A DNA stretch of 64,000 nucleotides from Mycocentrospora acerina (taxonomy: Eukaryota > Ascomycota > Dothideomycetes > Pleosporales). This document shows, piece after piece, positions 1 through 11,334 of this stretch. Under the pieces are notes generated by a model. The model was not told the origin of the DNA, searched no databases, and worked only from the letters and a program-made list of their open reading frames with translations. The stretch is from the NCBI GenBank assembly GCA_022701365.1, contig JAKUHH010000284.1, positions 806,001-870,000 on the forward strand, given 5' to 3'. Both the position numbers and the translations under genes were made by a program. The first letter of the stretch is position 1, and the number at the start of each line of letters is the position of its first letter.

Positions 1-321
1 AGTCCGCGGTCACCTGCAGAGGACATAAACTTTGCTTCTGCCCACACCTACAAGAACAAAAAAGGCCGTCGAGCGAGGAGCCCTGCCTAATCCTCCGATT
101 GGCACCAGGATCCCCCGGCTTGGGCTTCCCTCTAGCGTCGCGCGGCCGGATCGGTCACCTCCGCACCACGTTATCGCCCCGACGGGCAGCTGTGGAGCTC
201 TATCAACAGCACCTGCCTCATTGCACGCCCAGCTCCACCAGGTGAACGTGACCACATCTCGCTGGTGATTAGAATAACTACTTGCCTCGCCGTCTGGCTT
301 TCTCTACTCACATCCAACACC
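1..321. other. Upstream region of the UPRT-like gene
   Basis: GC-rich sequence with reading frames open on both strands but no recognisable protein. It probably holds the promoter and 5' UTR of the gene starting at 322. I could not identify a neighbouring gene entering from the left edge. Confidence 0.4.
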
Positions 322-1232
322 ATGTCCAGCTCCACTCTTCCCAAGAACGCACACGTCTCGACGCACCCGTGTGTCCAAGCCAAGCTCTCGCAGCTGCGGT
401 CCGCGAAGACGGGGTCCAGAGATGCGCAAACACTGGTGCACGAGCTTGCTCTGATGGTTGGGTACGAGGCTCTTGGGGCAGGGTTAAAAGCACAGCAGGG
501 GGACACGGTATGTTTCGATGATCTTTCATGTATGCTCTCGCAAGCGGGGGCGGGGTTGTGCTAGGTGCATCATCTTGGGCTCAAATGCCCCCCAAGGCCG
601 CGTTTTGTAGAATTGTAGGGTGTGCAGAAGCAGCCACATCTACGTTCCATTCCCCCTCTTCAAGCCCGACAATTATTCCAACCCAAACCACAGCTACTGA
701 CTGTGTAACGCAGGATGAGTCCCCACTAGGATACACATACACCACAACCACCACCTCCCCCGCCCCATCCTCCATCTCCCTCGTTCCCATCCTCCGCTCC
801 GGCCTCTCCATGGTCCCCGCACTCTCCTCGCTCCTCCCCACCCCAGTGCCCGTCCACCACCTGGGTCTCTTCCGCGAGAAGACGACACTTCAGCCCGTAG
901 AATACTACAACAACCTCCCCTACCACAGCCCAACACCCGCAAACCCCAACGCCAAGGGCCCTGCCGAGCTCGCCATCATCGTTGACCCTATTATCGCTAC
1001 AGGCGCAACAGCTTGTGCGGCTATCGACACACTAAAGGACTGGGGTGTGAAGAGGATCATCGTGTGCAGTATCTTGGCCACCGTAGAGGGGCTGAAGGCT
1101 GCGTGTGGAGAGTGGGAGGAGGGTGTTGAGATCTGGGTTGGTGGATGTGATGAGGAGGTCGACAACAAGGGGATGATCAAGCCAGGGCTGGGAGATATTG
1201 GTGACCGGTTATTCCTTACCCTTGGAAAATAA
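322..1232 (+). CDS. Uracil phosphoribosyltransferase-like protein
   Basis: Two exons, 322-507 and 714-1232, give 234 residues. The 206-nt intron opens GTATGT and ends GCAG, and joins the frames in phase 0 (GDT then DESPLG). The family converts uracil and PRPP to UMP in cytosolic pyrimidine salvage. The N-terminal part (HPCVQAKLSQLR, VGYEA) resembles bacterial Upp more than yeast Fur1. The core PILRSGLSMV is followed by the PRPP-binding loop DPIIATGATA at about residues 153-162, and the C-terminus PGLGDIGDRLF is the usual uracil-binding tail (PGLGDFGDR in characterised enzymes). Length is typical. It may be a paralogue rather than the main salvage enzyme. The family call is firm; substrate is inferred. 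Confidence 0.88.
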
Positions 1233-2355
1233 ATCACCTCAACATGACATTTAGAATTTCAACAAAAAACCCTCTTACATACTGTTAAAAATATACACAT
1301 ATTATCAAACCATGTGTTCAAGGCCTGTTTCAGAGCTTAGGGTCATCGTACTGACAAATTAAACTTTCTCACTACGATTAACGCAAAATCTCCACAGTAT
1401 TAGAGTTTCGTATATTGTACGGGATGATATCCCGGTGAATACGGAAAGATTTAGGAAGACGAGTATTTCGCCGTAGATTAGAAGGCAGTTAAGAGCATCG
1501 TAAGTCATCATATTAATCGTCTTCATTTTTATTAAAAAAAAAAAAAAAGCAAGATGCTCAATTTTTAGCAGAATACCGCAAACCTAATACACCTTCTAGC
1601 TGATGTAGATGTTCCAGATATATCTAAAGTTAATTGTGAGTCGTTGGTCTTGTAGTATGGGGTGGGTGCTTTCCATGTCACGTTGTGATGACGTTGGTAT
1701 TTGCCCGTTTGCTCACTCTAAGCTCATCTCTTTTTGTACTTTTTCTCATCAAAACTTCGTCTCAGTACACACCGACTTGAAATTTCTCAACCGTTCCTCT
1801 AAGCGGCATGCACTGACGACTGACTGATCTCGTGTGTTCATTTTGGATTAGTTCCATTTGGTTAAATTCAGGCTCATCGCTACAATAGAGCTGTGAGGAA
1901 TGTAACTTTAAGGTTTGGCGGTTTGGTGTATGCCTTGTTCAGCCTTGTGCGACCGGAAAGAGAGGCGGTGATGACAAATGTTAGTATTAGTTTTTCCCGC
2001 TGACTTGCAACTGAACTCTGGGAGAGTGCACGAGCTGGATGCGGCTGAACGAAGGCAACAGTAGGCTAGCAAAGGCAAGAGAAGGCAAGAGAAGGCAAGA
2101 GGAGGCAAGAGCAGGCTAAGTGAGAGCAAGAGTAGGCTGTGCTTTGGCGTCCAGATCAGCTGTGCACATCACCAGACACCTTTCACTTGAGTCTCGTTCT
2201 TATAAGATCGCACAAGAACATCAATCAAGAAGTCATTTACATTACCAGTCGATACATACAACAGTACGCAAAAAGTGCCACCACTCCTCCTATCTTTACT
2301 TGAACTTCTCGCATTTCTGACCAGTCTGGGTTTTGCCTCCTTCGCTACAGACGCC
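1233..2355. other. Intergenic spacer with A/T tracts and a decamer repeat
   Basis: AT-rich from about 1240 to 1900, with a homopolymeric A run near 1533-1548. No gene is supported. The right half carries the decamer tandem repeat listed separately and then the likely 5' UTR of the kinase gene. Confidence 0.4.
2051..2140. repeat. Degenerate 10-bp tandem repeat (GAAGGCAAGA-like)
   Basis: About eight to nine head-to-tail decamers of the form gaaggcaaga with scattered substitutions. The tract lies about 220 bp upstream of the kinase start, probably in its promoter. Confidence 0.75.
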
Positions 2356-4331
2356 ATGGCCCCGACTGGTTGTGAAGAACTCATGCGAGCATGGTTTTCG
2401 ACGACACCCATGAACTCAGAGCAGAGGCCACTTACAGAGACGGACATCAGAAATATTGCAGAGGTCCTTGAGCGCACATCATATATGTCATGGAGTCGAA
2501 TACCGAGGATATACAGCGTTCTTAAGATAATCGGTCAGCTGCAGGCCATTGACTGTTTTCTTGCCGAAAGCGTCACCGATATTTGGTTTCCATTCACAAA
2601 GACAATCTACCGTTGTCATTTCAAAAACAGACTGCGCGACTAAATTTTCTGGATAAACAACATTTGGTGTTCAATGAGAAGGCTTTGGACCTCGAACGGG
2701 AACATAAAAGACACGGCCATTTTTCCAAGGTTTCAGATATCCCTCTCAAAAGTATTGGGGAACTTGGGAAGGGTGGATATGGTTTTGTTGATCGAGTCAT
2801 CAGCACCATCAGTCACAAGGAATATGCACGTAAGCTCATTCCACGAGGAAAATCATTTGGTAAAAATAAAAAGGTTCTACAGGCATTTGAGCGGGAGCTG
2901 TCAAACTTGAAGAGCTTGTCTCGGCAACACATTCACATTGTCGAGCTCATTGGCAGTTACACAGACCCAAAGAACGTAGGGATTATTATGAGTCCAGTTG
3001 CCGATTGCAATCTACATGAGTTTCTCGTCCGTGATTTGAACGATGGCGACAGGTCACAACTTCGAACTTTCTTTGGATGTCTTACGTCGGCTCTCTCTTT
3101 CTTACATAACAACCGGATACGGCACAAGGATATCAAGCCGCAAAATGTACTTGTGAAGAACAGAGATGTTTTCCTCACTGATTTTGGAATTTCCCTGGAT
3201 TGGACTGAACTCGGCCATAGTACTACAACTAAAGAAGTGACGTCAACACCGCGCTATTGCGCTCCTGAGGTTGCCGATAAATTGCCTCGCAACTCCTCAG
3301 CTGATATCTGGTCGCTGGGATGCGTGTTTCTAGAGATGTGGACAGTACTGAAACGGAAAACCAAGGGTGCCTTGGATGACCACATGGAGAGTACGGGGAC
3401 GTTGACGTTGTGTTACTGCTCTAACCCTACTGGCATTGATTCATGGATCGACATTATCAAGGCACTTCCAGGTTCCTCATGTGACAATGCGCCAGCTGCA
3501 TGGATTGCAGGAATGTTACAGCACGATCGAGACGCTCGCCTCGCTACCCATGCTCTCGTAGAGCAGATCTATGAACATGGCAATGACCCTACTGCGCAAT
3601 TTGCGTTTATCAGATTGTGTTGCTTGGATGATGATACAGCTGAAAGTGTAGACTCTTCAATCGGCGAAGATGTAGACACTTCAACCGGCGAAGATGTAGA
3701 CACTTCAACCGGCGAAGATGTAGACACTTCGATCGGCGAAGATGTAAACTGTTCAATCGGCGAAGATGTAAACTGTTTGATCAGCGAAGATGTAGACTCT
3801 TTGATCAGTGAAGATGTAGACTCTTCGATCAGCGAAGATGTAGACTCTTTAATCGGCGAAGATGTAGACGACCTTACGCTCCGGCTATCTAATCCGTTTT
3901 TATCCGAGACTCGTTGTAATCAGACGGACACTTTATCCGACCAAGACAATGAGGCGCATATGCCTGATGTATCTGTACCTGCTACTCCAATCACACAGCC
4001 TGCGGAAAAATTGCAAGGACGGCAGGAATTATCAAGGCCTGCCAATAACCAGAGCCCGGTACCTAGAACTTATACCGGTGGACCTATATGTTATAGCTGT
4101 AGTGAAGAAGAAGGTTATGAGGATGAGCCTTTTAAGCTCCCCTGCGGTCAATTTATCTGCCACGAGTGTTTGAGTTACAGATTAGGGTTATCATCACGGG
4201 GCCTAGTACGACCGCTTCCGGAATGTTGTTCTCAAGATGCCGAATGTTTGGAGCACGCTCGGCGACAGTTTGACGCTTTCTATGAAACAGGTTGGGGAGT
4301 TCGTTTTAACAAAAACAGTCCGCTGTGTTAG
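2356..4331 (+). CDS. Fungal protein kinase with acidic octapeptide repeats and Cys-rich tail (apparent frame break)
   Basis: The ATG at 2356 sits in a good context (gccATGGcc). An N-terminal fungal module (RPLTETDIRNIAEVLERTS, DIWFPF) is encoded in one frame up to about 2600. The protein then continues without a gap in another frame (KDNLPLSFQKQ onward), implying one missing base in the acaaag run at 2596-2602. No intron fits there. The kinase domain follows: glycine loop LGKGGYGFV near 2762, VAIK-like lysine in YARKLIPRG, catalytic loop HKDIKPQN near 3122-3146 (HKD in place of HRD), DFG near 3178, APE near 3263. Nine octapeptides of type D-S-S-I-G-E-D-V occupy 3651-3866. The tail (CYSCSEEE, LPCGQFICHECL, PECCSQ) looks zinc-binding and RING-like. 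Ser/Thr kinase activity is likely; substrate unknown. It could be a recent pseudogene or an assembly error. Confidence 0.8.
3651..3866 (+). repeat. Coding minisatellite, 9 x 24 bp
   Basis: Nine tandem 24-bp units of the form gactcttcaatcggcgaaga followed by tgta encode (D/N)(S/T/C)(S/L)(I/T)(G/S)EDV. Units differ by a few bases and never break the frame. The tract lies between the kinase domain and the Cys-rich tail. Confidence 0.92.
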
Positions 4332-5021
4332 ATGTGGTACGACAGCTGCAGCAAGCATGTGATGTGTTGTGAAAAGGGTTCAAGGTTGGTTAAGACGCAT
4401 GGTAACGGTAGTGTTTGTTGTATGTAGACAGGACAATAGAGATGATATGATTTTGGCGAATGTTCAGTGCTTTCCTGTGTATTAGAGACAGCCAGTGGTG
4501 TGCCCATGATGGAGGCGTCACATACCGGTAGAATGACACGAATGACACTGCTGGAGTAGAGAGTATAGAGTATGGAGTAGCAAAGATGTGAGTGACGACA
4601 AGGGACGTGCAGGCCAGCCAACGGTCAACGGTAAACGAGGGTCTCGCCAAGTGGCTAGGCGGGAGGAGCAGACGTGCAGAGGAGCAGACGCGCAGACGTG
4701 CAGACGGGGCCCTTGCAGGTGGCGTGGCGTGCGGCAAAGATCGCTGGGGTCACGACGGCCGCCGTCGACTGCGCGCATTGGCTGCGTGAGGGTTTGCCTT
4801 GCCCTGCCTTGCCTGTCGACACTTGTTGCATCGACGCCCTCGAGCACCTTCCGCCGGCTGCCCTCACCCATACGCTCTTTGCAGCCTGCTGCACACCGCC
4901 GCTTATTTCGACGCATATTGCCTCGCCCGCACCCACCCACGCCCTCGCCCACACGCATACGCATACGCATACGCTTTCGCATTCGCATACACTTCCATCC
5001 CTCCCCCCTCCCGCGGCGCAC
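4332..5021. other. Spacer and likely 5' leader of DOT1
   Basis: Moderately GC-rich at the right end, with (GCATAC)n-like hexamer repeats at about 4955-4992 just before the DOT1 start. Frames are open on both strands but their products are low-complexity (His/Thr- or Arg-rich) and I do not regard them as genes. Confidence 0.45.
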
Positions 5022-6563
5022 ATGACCCCCATCATGTTCTCCAAAAACCCCCCCAAGATACGCACCAAGACGGTCCTGGTCAAGAGAGAGGCCCCGCGCC
5101 CTGCCGCCAGCCGCACCGCCAGCGCCACCTCGACCTCGTCGGCGCCGCCAGGGAACCGCTACCGCCTGACCACCGCCCCGCAGACGCAGACACGCACCCA
5201 GGCGCACGTGCGGGACTCGGCGCCCAAGTCCATGTCCGTGTCGCGTGTCCAGCAGCGCAAGCGCAAACCGTCGCCGAGCACCCCGCAGTGGGCCAGCAGC
5301 GACGAGTCCAGCGACGACGGTGACGACAGCGACCGCTTGGGCGTCAAGCGCCAAAAGACACGGCCCAACAGCTCCAGCATCGAGCCCATGACGCTGAACC
5401 GCACCCTCGAGCCAGACCCCAAGCGCCGCATCCGCATCCACGACGCCGACTCAAACGGCGATGCGAGCGGGAAGCCCGCGGGCAAAAAGGCAGCAGCCGT
5501 CAAAGCAGGCAAGCTTATCCAGGGTCTCGACATGTCGCGTGACGAAGGGGCCAAGGACTTTAAGCCCGCCTTCTCCGACCGCGACAGCCCGCCAGTCATC
5601 GAGCTGCAGTACCCTTCGTCGTCGCGCCCTGAACGCTTCGAGGCTGTCGACCCCATCGATTCGCGGGAAGGCTACTCGCCGCTCGATGACATCTACTTTA
5701 GCATAGAAGAGATTATCCAGCACTATCTCCCCTCTGACATTTCAAACTTCCTCTCCTCGGACGCAGAAGGCACGGTGCGTCTGCTCAAGCGTGCTGTGAG
5801 CAAAAACAGCGTGTCCGATTTTCTCGACGAACTCTCTACTTTCAACAAGCTGATACGCGAGAACATGGCCGATGGCACCATCCCACGCATACTCGACAAC
5901 ATGCACGCCCTGCCACTCAGCCTCGTCAAGCGTATCACAGCTCAGACGTACAACCGTATTGTGTCACCACATGCGCACCGGCTGCGCAAAGTAAAAGGCA
6001 AAGAAACAACCTATGGTGAATTGCTGCCCACATTTGTCCATAAAATCTTCCACCAAACCGGCCTGAACAGCTCGCACATTTTTGTCGACCTTGGGTCGGG
6101 TGTTGGGAATGTAGTTTTGCAGTCTGCCCTCCAAACAGGCGCCTCGTCTCACGGGATTGAGAAGATGCCCCTCGCCGCCTCGCTCGGCACCAAACAAGCG
6201 TCTGAACTCCGCGCGCGTGCCCGCCTCTGGAACATTACCCTAGGCCCACTCTCCCTTTTGCATGGCGATTTTCTCGAGACGCCCGAAATCGACGACATTT
6301 TGCGTATTGCTGATGTGGTGCTGGTGAACAATAAAGTGTTTGGCGAGGCTCTAAACAACGCGTTATTGCAAAAGTTTCTCGACCTCAAAATGGGGTGCAA
6401 AGTGGTTAGTCTGGAGAGTTTTGGCGGGGGCGCAAAGCAAGGTGTGAGGAGTGAGCAGAGCATTGCGGGCTTGTTTGACGAGGAGCGGTTTGAGAGTGGG
6501 ACGGATAGTGTGAGTTGGACGGGGGATAGCGTCGAGTATTATATTGCTACCAAGGCGAGGTAG
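5022..6563 (+). CDS. DOT1: Histone H3 lysine-79 methyltransferase DOT1
   Basis: Single exon, 513 residues from the ATG at 5022; a second ATG at 5034 is also possible. The family methylates H3K79 in nucleosomes using S-adenosylmethionine, without a SET domain. The first 200 residues are basic and Ser-rich, likely nucleosome-binding and disordered. The C-terminal catalytic fold shows YGELLPTFVHKIFHQTGL, the SAM-binding motif VDLGSGVGNVVLQ at about residues 355-367, the acidic motif GIEKM, and the conserved VLVNNKVFG and SLESFGGG segments. Length and architecture match fungal Dot1. The frame stays open upstream to 4674, but that stretch is low-complexity and probably UTR. Confidence 0.95.
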   Translation: MTPIMFSKNPPKIRTKTVLVKREAPRPAASRTASATSTSSAPPGNRYRLTTAPQTQTRTQAHVRDSAPKSMSVSRVQQRKRKPSPSTPQWASSDESSDDGDDSDRLGVKRQKTRPNSSSIEPMTLNRTLEPDPKRRIRIHDADSNGDASGKPAGKKAAAVKAGKLIQGLDMSRDEGAKDFKPAFSDRDSPPVIELQYPSSSRPERFEAVDPIDSREGYSPLDDIYFSIEEIIQHYLPSDISNFLSSDAEGTVRLLKRAVSKNSVSDFLDELSTFNKLIRENMADGTIPRILDNMHALPLSLVKRITAQTYNRIVSPHAHRLRKVKGKETTYGELLPTFVHKIFHQTGLNSSHIFVDLGSGVGNVVLQSALQTGASSHGIEKMPLAASLGTKQASELRARARLWNITLGPLSLLHGDFLETPEIDDILRIADVVLVNNKVFGEALNNALLQKFLDLKMGCKVVSLESFGGGAKQGVRSEQSIAGLFDEERFESGTDSVSWTGDSVEYYIATKAR

Positions 6564-7794
6564 TACCATGTCATGCAATGTAATACGAGTGAAGAGGTGT
6601 GTGTGTGTTTGTGAGTGAGAGAGAGAGAGGATGAAACATGGGTGGATGAGTAAGAACAAGGATAATAACAAGAACAAGAACAAGCGATTTGCGGGTCTTT
6701 TCGCTTGTTTTTTGTGGTTGTTCCAAGAGAGACAGAGACAGAGAGAGACAGAGAGAGAAAGGAAGAAGGAGATTGACCAGAAGAAGAAGAAGAAGAAGAA
6801 GAGAAAGGAAGATATATTGAATTCGACAGAATTGGATCAGGATTGAACTGAACAAGGAAGGGGATAGATGAACTTTTTTTTGCATTGTGTGTTTTTTTTC
6901 TTTTCTTTCTCTTTCTCTTTCTTTTTTCCTTCTTCTTCTTCTTCTTTCTAAAATACCCCTCCCCCCCCCGCCCATTCCCATCCTTCTCTTACACTTTTTA
7001 TATATATACATAGCAATAGATGGAGAGAGAGAGAGAGAGTCTTGAAGGGTACCGTGGCAAAGAAGGAAAGAGAGAAACAAACAATCAAACAAACCATTAA
7101 ACAATTACAAATTTACAATTTACAATACTGAGAGGAGAAAATCCAAACATTGGTTTCAGACATTCAATAGAGTACATTGTTTATGACAAGTATAGTTTGT
7201 ATAGTGACAGAGTGAAGGAAGGAAGGATAGGTGTAGACGTATATTATTTAATTTTATTTCTTCTGTTCAGCGTGGCTTTGGATACAAATTCACTTGGTCT
7301 CCTCTACTACAACTACTACTACTACTACCACCACTACCACTGATTCCTCAGTGTCTTTCCTGTTTCCACTCTACTCCGTCCCTCCATCCGTTTAATCCAG
7401 TGAAGGAAGGTAAAGAGCTCAAATGGCTCTGTATACATACGTGTACGCTCTGCTTAAAAAACTAAACCAAAACCAAAAAAGGGACACTGATTATTCCCTT
7501 CCCTCTTCATCCATCCCTACCCAACCCAACCTATACCTGCGCCATGTTCCCATCCAGTCCATTCTCCGCCCGAGGGGTTTGAAAAAAAAAAGCAAAAAGC
7601 AAGACCACGTGTAGTAACAGCAAAGCCCAAAGTTGCAGATTAAAACACCAAAAAGGAGTGTAAAGGCAGATAGGAGCGTGGGTATCTTTCAAGGAACGAC
7701 AAAAGGGCAGCACGTATTAAAAAAAAACAAGTCGTGATCGCGTTATCCTTCCCTCGTTGAAATCAAGTTCAATTACTTTTCATAGTTTTTTTTC
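6564..7794. other. Microsatellite-rich convergent 3' spacer
   Basis: Lies between two convergent genes. It holds (GT)n at about 6598-6610, (GA)n at about 6617-6630 and 7025-7040, GA-rich repeats at 6725-6765, (AAG)n at about 6780-6805, pyrimidine tracts at 6885-6970, and (CTA)n at about 7299-7330. No gene is supported; the frames here encode only low-complexity peptides. Confidence 0.6.
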
Positions 7795-8889
7795 TTAAAC
7801 GAGTAGAGCAAAAGCACCACCCAAACCTCCCAGAAGGGCATAATCAAATGCACTATTCTTCCGTGCTGCACCCTTTTGCAGCCCTGGGGTGGCCGTGGCG
7901 GATGCCCCTCCGCTCTGGCCTCCGCCTTGTGCTCCTGTAGCCGTCGCATCAATGTAGGTGAAGCTTGTAATGGTGCTTAGACGGCCGTCCTGTCCCGTGG
8001 TGGTGATGAGCCTGACACTGCTGATCCTGCCGCCGCCGGGGGTGTAGGTGGTGAGGACAGTGGAACCTGCAGCGTTGGTGCTGGTCATGACTTCACCGAC
8101 GGTTGGGGCGAAGCGGGCTGTGGACGTCTCGACCACGGTGCTTCCGGCAGCATTGGTTGTGGTGACAATGATGGCAGCGCGGGTTTCGACCGAGGTGACG
8201 ACGGAGCCCTGCGAGTTGGTGCGTGTCACGGTTGCGGTGACCTGGGCGGTGACCTGGCTTAGGATCTCGGTGGTTTGCACGACGGTGCTGCCGACGCTGT
8301 TGGTGACGGTGACCTCGACGGGGAGGAGGACGGCGCGGTCGGTGCTGCTGCTGGCGCTGGCGCTGGTGGTGCGGGGCGCGCTGCTCTGGGCGGCCTGGCT
8401 GCTGGATGCGGCCTGGCTACTCTGGGCTGCCGAACTGCTCTGGGCTGCCTGACTGCTCTGGGCGGCCTGGCTACTCTGGGCTGCCTGGCTGCTCTGTGGG
8501 GTCTGGGAGCTCGGGGCGGCCTGGGAGCTGGACTGTGAGACTGGCGCCGCACTCGTCGACGCGGGAGCAGTGCCGTTGGTGACTTGCCGGCGGCGGAGAT
8601 CCTGGACGGCGGCTACAATGAGCTTGGTGGCCAGGGCGGGGTTGCTCTCGTGGACATGCTTGACGCCGCGCTGGTGCGACTCGAACACGCCCTCTTTGAA
8701 CTTTGTGAGCGAGCTCAAGGCGGCCTGGAGCGACTCTTCGGGGATGACGCTGAGCAGGTCGTTGAAGGCCTCCTGTGCGTTTGCGTAGATGGAATTGGCC
8801 TGCTGCGAGGCGGGCGCCGACTCTTCCTGGGGGATCGTGGCGGCAAACAAGGGCGCGGCTAGGAGGGCGAGGTGGAGGAAGAAACGCAT
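7795..8889 (-). CDS. Ser/Thr/Ala-rich secreted protein, probably GPI-anchored
   Basis: The start is set at the ATG read from 8889, because residues 1-17 (MRFFLHLALLAAPLFAA) form a clear signal peptide; the frame is open further upstream. The product is 364 residues. After the signal come a charged helical region (AQEAFNDLLSVIPEESLQ), an Ala-Ser-Gln repeat region built on SSQAAQ/QSSQA, and a Thr/Val/Ser-rich region with recurring NSxGSTVVxT segments. The C-terminus ends in a small-residue hydrophobic stretch (ALLGGLGGAFALLV), as in GPI signals. A cell-wall or surface role is inferred. No catalytic domain is seen. Composition would support heavy O-glycosylation. Confidence 0.82.
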   Translation of the reverse strand: MRFFLHLALLAAPLFAATIPQEESAPASQQANSIYANAQEAFNDLLSVIPEESLQAALSSLTKFKEGVFESHQRGVKHVHESNPALATKLIVAAVQDLRRRQVTNGTAPASTSAAPVSQSSSQAAPSSQTPQSSQAAQSSQAAQSSQAAQSSSAAQSSQAASSSQAAQSSAPRTTSASASSSTDRAVLLPVEVTVTNSVGSTVVQTTEILSQVTAQVTATVTRTNSQGSVVTSVETRAAIIVTTTNAAGSTVVETSTARFAPTVGEVMTSTNAAGSTVLTTYTPGGGRISSVRLITTTGQDGRLSTITSFTYIDATATGAQGGGQSGGASATATPGLQKGAARKNSAFDYALLGGLGGAFALLV

Positions 8890-10795
8890 CGTGTTGGGCG
8901 GGGGTGGGTGATGCGAGTGGGCAAGTAAACAGCTGGGCGGCTGCGTGTTGGTTAGCACGTCGACATGGCCGGGCAGGCAGGGCAGGCAAGGCAGGCAGGA
9001 CGGCCAATGCAGGTTTTGGCCTGGTGGGCATCCATGTCCCCGGCGTGGGCAGCAGGCAGAGGCAGGAGGAGCACGACAAGTGGACGGAGTCGCTTACTCT
9101 GATCCTGGAGAGATGGTCTCCGGGTGGCTGGGAAAGGCAGCTGTCAGCGCCACGAGCCGTCGGAACCTAGTCGATACCGAGAGACCCCGAGCAATAGGCG
9201 GCAGGGGGGAATAGCAGTGGATGGTAGACAACACAAGAGGGTCGAGTTGGAAGCAATTACGTCTGGCACAAACGACAGTGAAGAACAGAGCGAGCGGTGG
9301 ATGTCGAGGACGCAGAACAATGGGGGCGCTGAGGGCAGTCAAAAAGGTTACCGTTTCAAGGCCTGCTGCGGGCGTTGCGGCGTGCATGGACGGCCGACGG
9401 CTGCCTCTCTACGCCCAACCCAGCCTAGCCGCACGCTGGACCAGATCCCAACGCCGCAGATGCCGATCATTGCGGCTTAACATCCGACTGTTTTTGGCTC
9501 CTGGTGTTCGTAATGCTAATTGCGAAGACCATGTCTGGTAGTAACAATGATGGTGGTGACGGTAGCCGACCAGACGTTGTGTGTATAAATACACACCTAT
9601 GTGTGTATATGTGTGAGAGCATGTCCTCAAACGGCAGCCGTCACACGCTCTGCACCTTCCTTTGCACGTTCCGCAACACGACACGACGCGACACGCTCAG
9701 ACGTCATCGGTGGAGTCTGCTTGTCCGTGTCCGTGTCTGTGTCTGCGTCTGCGTCGGCGTGTCAGTGTGCGCGTGCACGCCAACCATCTCGCGCCGACTC
9801 TCCATTTCCCAAACACGAGCCACTCGGCCTCGCAAGCCACGTTCCCCGTATCTCGTTATGAATGCGATGCCCGAACCGAGAGCAAAATGCCTAATCAACC
9901 AAGCAATCAATCCATCAATCAATCAATCAATCAATCTTGCCCACCACAACTTTGGCTCCTCTCTCATCTGCACATGCTGATCCACTCATTTACCCATCCA
10001 CTCATTCATCTATTCACCCACCCACCCATCCATCCACCCACCCTCATCCTGCCCTTCCCCTCTTTCTCTCTCTCTCTCTCTCTCTCCGTGTGTCTCTCAC
10101 TCACTCGCAACCTTCTCCCCCCACCCCCATGCACACTTGCCCAAAAATAGATTCCCCCCAAACTAGAAAGACACATACACAGACATACATACACACACAT
10201 CCATGCTGCACATCCGTCCCCTTAACTCCCAGCCCAGCCAAGCCCAGTCCAGTCCAGTCCAGTCCAGTCCCCCCCTGTCCAGCCAGCCACTCACAAAACA
10301 CACTCGGCGACTTTTGTTAGATGCCTAACCCATGCACATACATACATATTACAAGTATACAAAGTAGTACTTCGCCACACCTAGACGCGAGATGGGAAAA
10401 AAGAACCCCTCCCCGCCGCACAAAAATAAACACACACACTCGCGCTTGTGCGTTTGCGGCTGAGGAAAAAATAACCCCCGTCGGATGCGTTTGCCCCTTC
10501 TCCCCGCCTCCCCCCTCCCATGTCCTGCCCTGTCCTGTCCTGTCCTCTTCTACCTATCGTGTCATATCATATCACGTCACGTCACGTCATGTGACGAGGA
10601 CACGCCAGAAGCACAAAGGCACAAAGCACAAAGCACAAGACAAAAGGAGAAGACCCACCCACAAAAAAAAACACACGGTTGAACTATGCATATACATAAC
10701 TATATAAATATACATATTTCTTATAAAACTACGACCGGCCCGACAGGTGGGGAATAAATGTCGTCAGGGGGGGGGGGAGGGGAGGGGAGGGGTGA

Positions 10796-10796
<1 letters not shown>

Positions 10797-10874
<78 letters not shown>
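10797..10874. repeat. (AGCA)n tetranucleotide microsatellite
   Basis: About 19 uninterrupted AGCA/AAGC units in a row, the longest pure microsatellite in the window. Confidence 0.95.
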
Positions 10875-11282
10875 GATGTGCCTTCTCGCTCGTTCGTACT
10901 GCTTACAAGCCTAAAAAAAGACACACACACACACACACTTACACATTCTCTCTCTCTCTTTCTCTCAGCTCTAACGGTAGGTAGTAATGATGATGCTAAT
11001 TCAGCTCTTGAGCCGCAACCACCATTGCCGCTGCCGCCGCCGCGTATGCTATTCATCTTTGCACACGCAAGCAAGCACGCACACACACACACACACACAC
11101 ACAAGCATCAACTGTATAGCATCTACACGACCCTCGACCTGCTTGGCCCAGAAGAGAAGAAAAAAATTTGGATGGGAGAATTACAAAATAATAGAAAGAA
11201 TCGTCATTACTGCCGTTTCCATCATGCCCCTTTTTTGTCCTCCTCCTCTTCCTATTCCGTTTTTTTTATCAATATCACACAC

Positions 11283-11284
<2 letters not shown>

Positions 11285-11333
<49 letters not shown>
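11285..11333. repeat. Poly-C tract abutting an assembly gap
   Basis: A run of 49 C residues followed by a single T and then Ns; C resumes at 11501-11514 after the gap. On the opposite strand this is a poly-G run. Confidence 0.95.
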
Positions 11334-11334
11334 T

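Noticed and set aside
4518..5441. Long minus-strand open frame opposite the DOT1 5' region
   Set aside because: Arg/Gly-rich low-complexity product, overlapping the DOT1 coding strand and GC-rich repeats; no family features.
6571..7104. Minus-strand frame of about 177 codons downstream of DOT1
   Set aside because: Encodes runs of Ser/Leu and Arg/Lys from microsatellites; no domain and lies in a 3' spacer.
8048..8552. Plus- and minus-strand frames overlapping the GPI-type gene
   Set aside because: Shadows of the Ala/Ser/Gln repeat coding region in other frames.
10797..10874. Tandem array as a CRISPR or telomere repeat
   Set aside because: Pure tetranucleotide microsatellite with no spacers and not a telomere unit.
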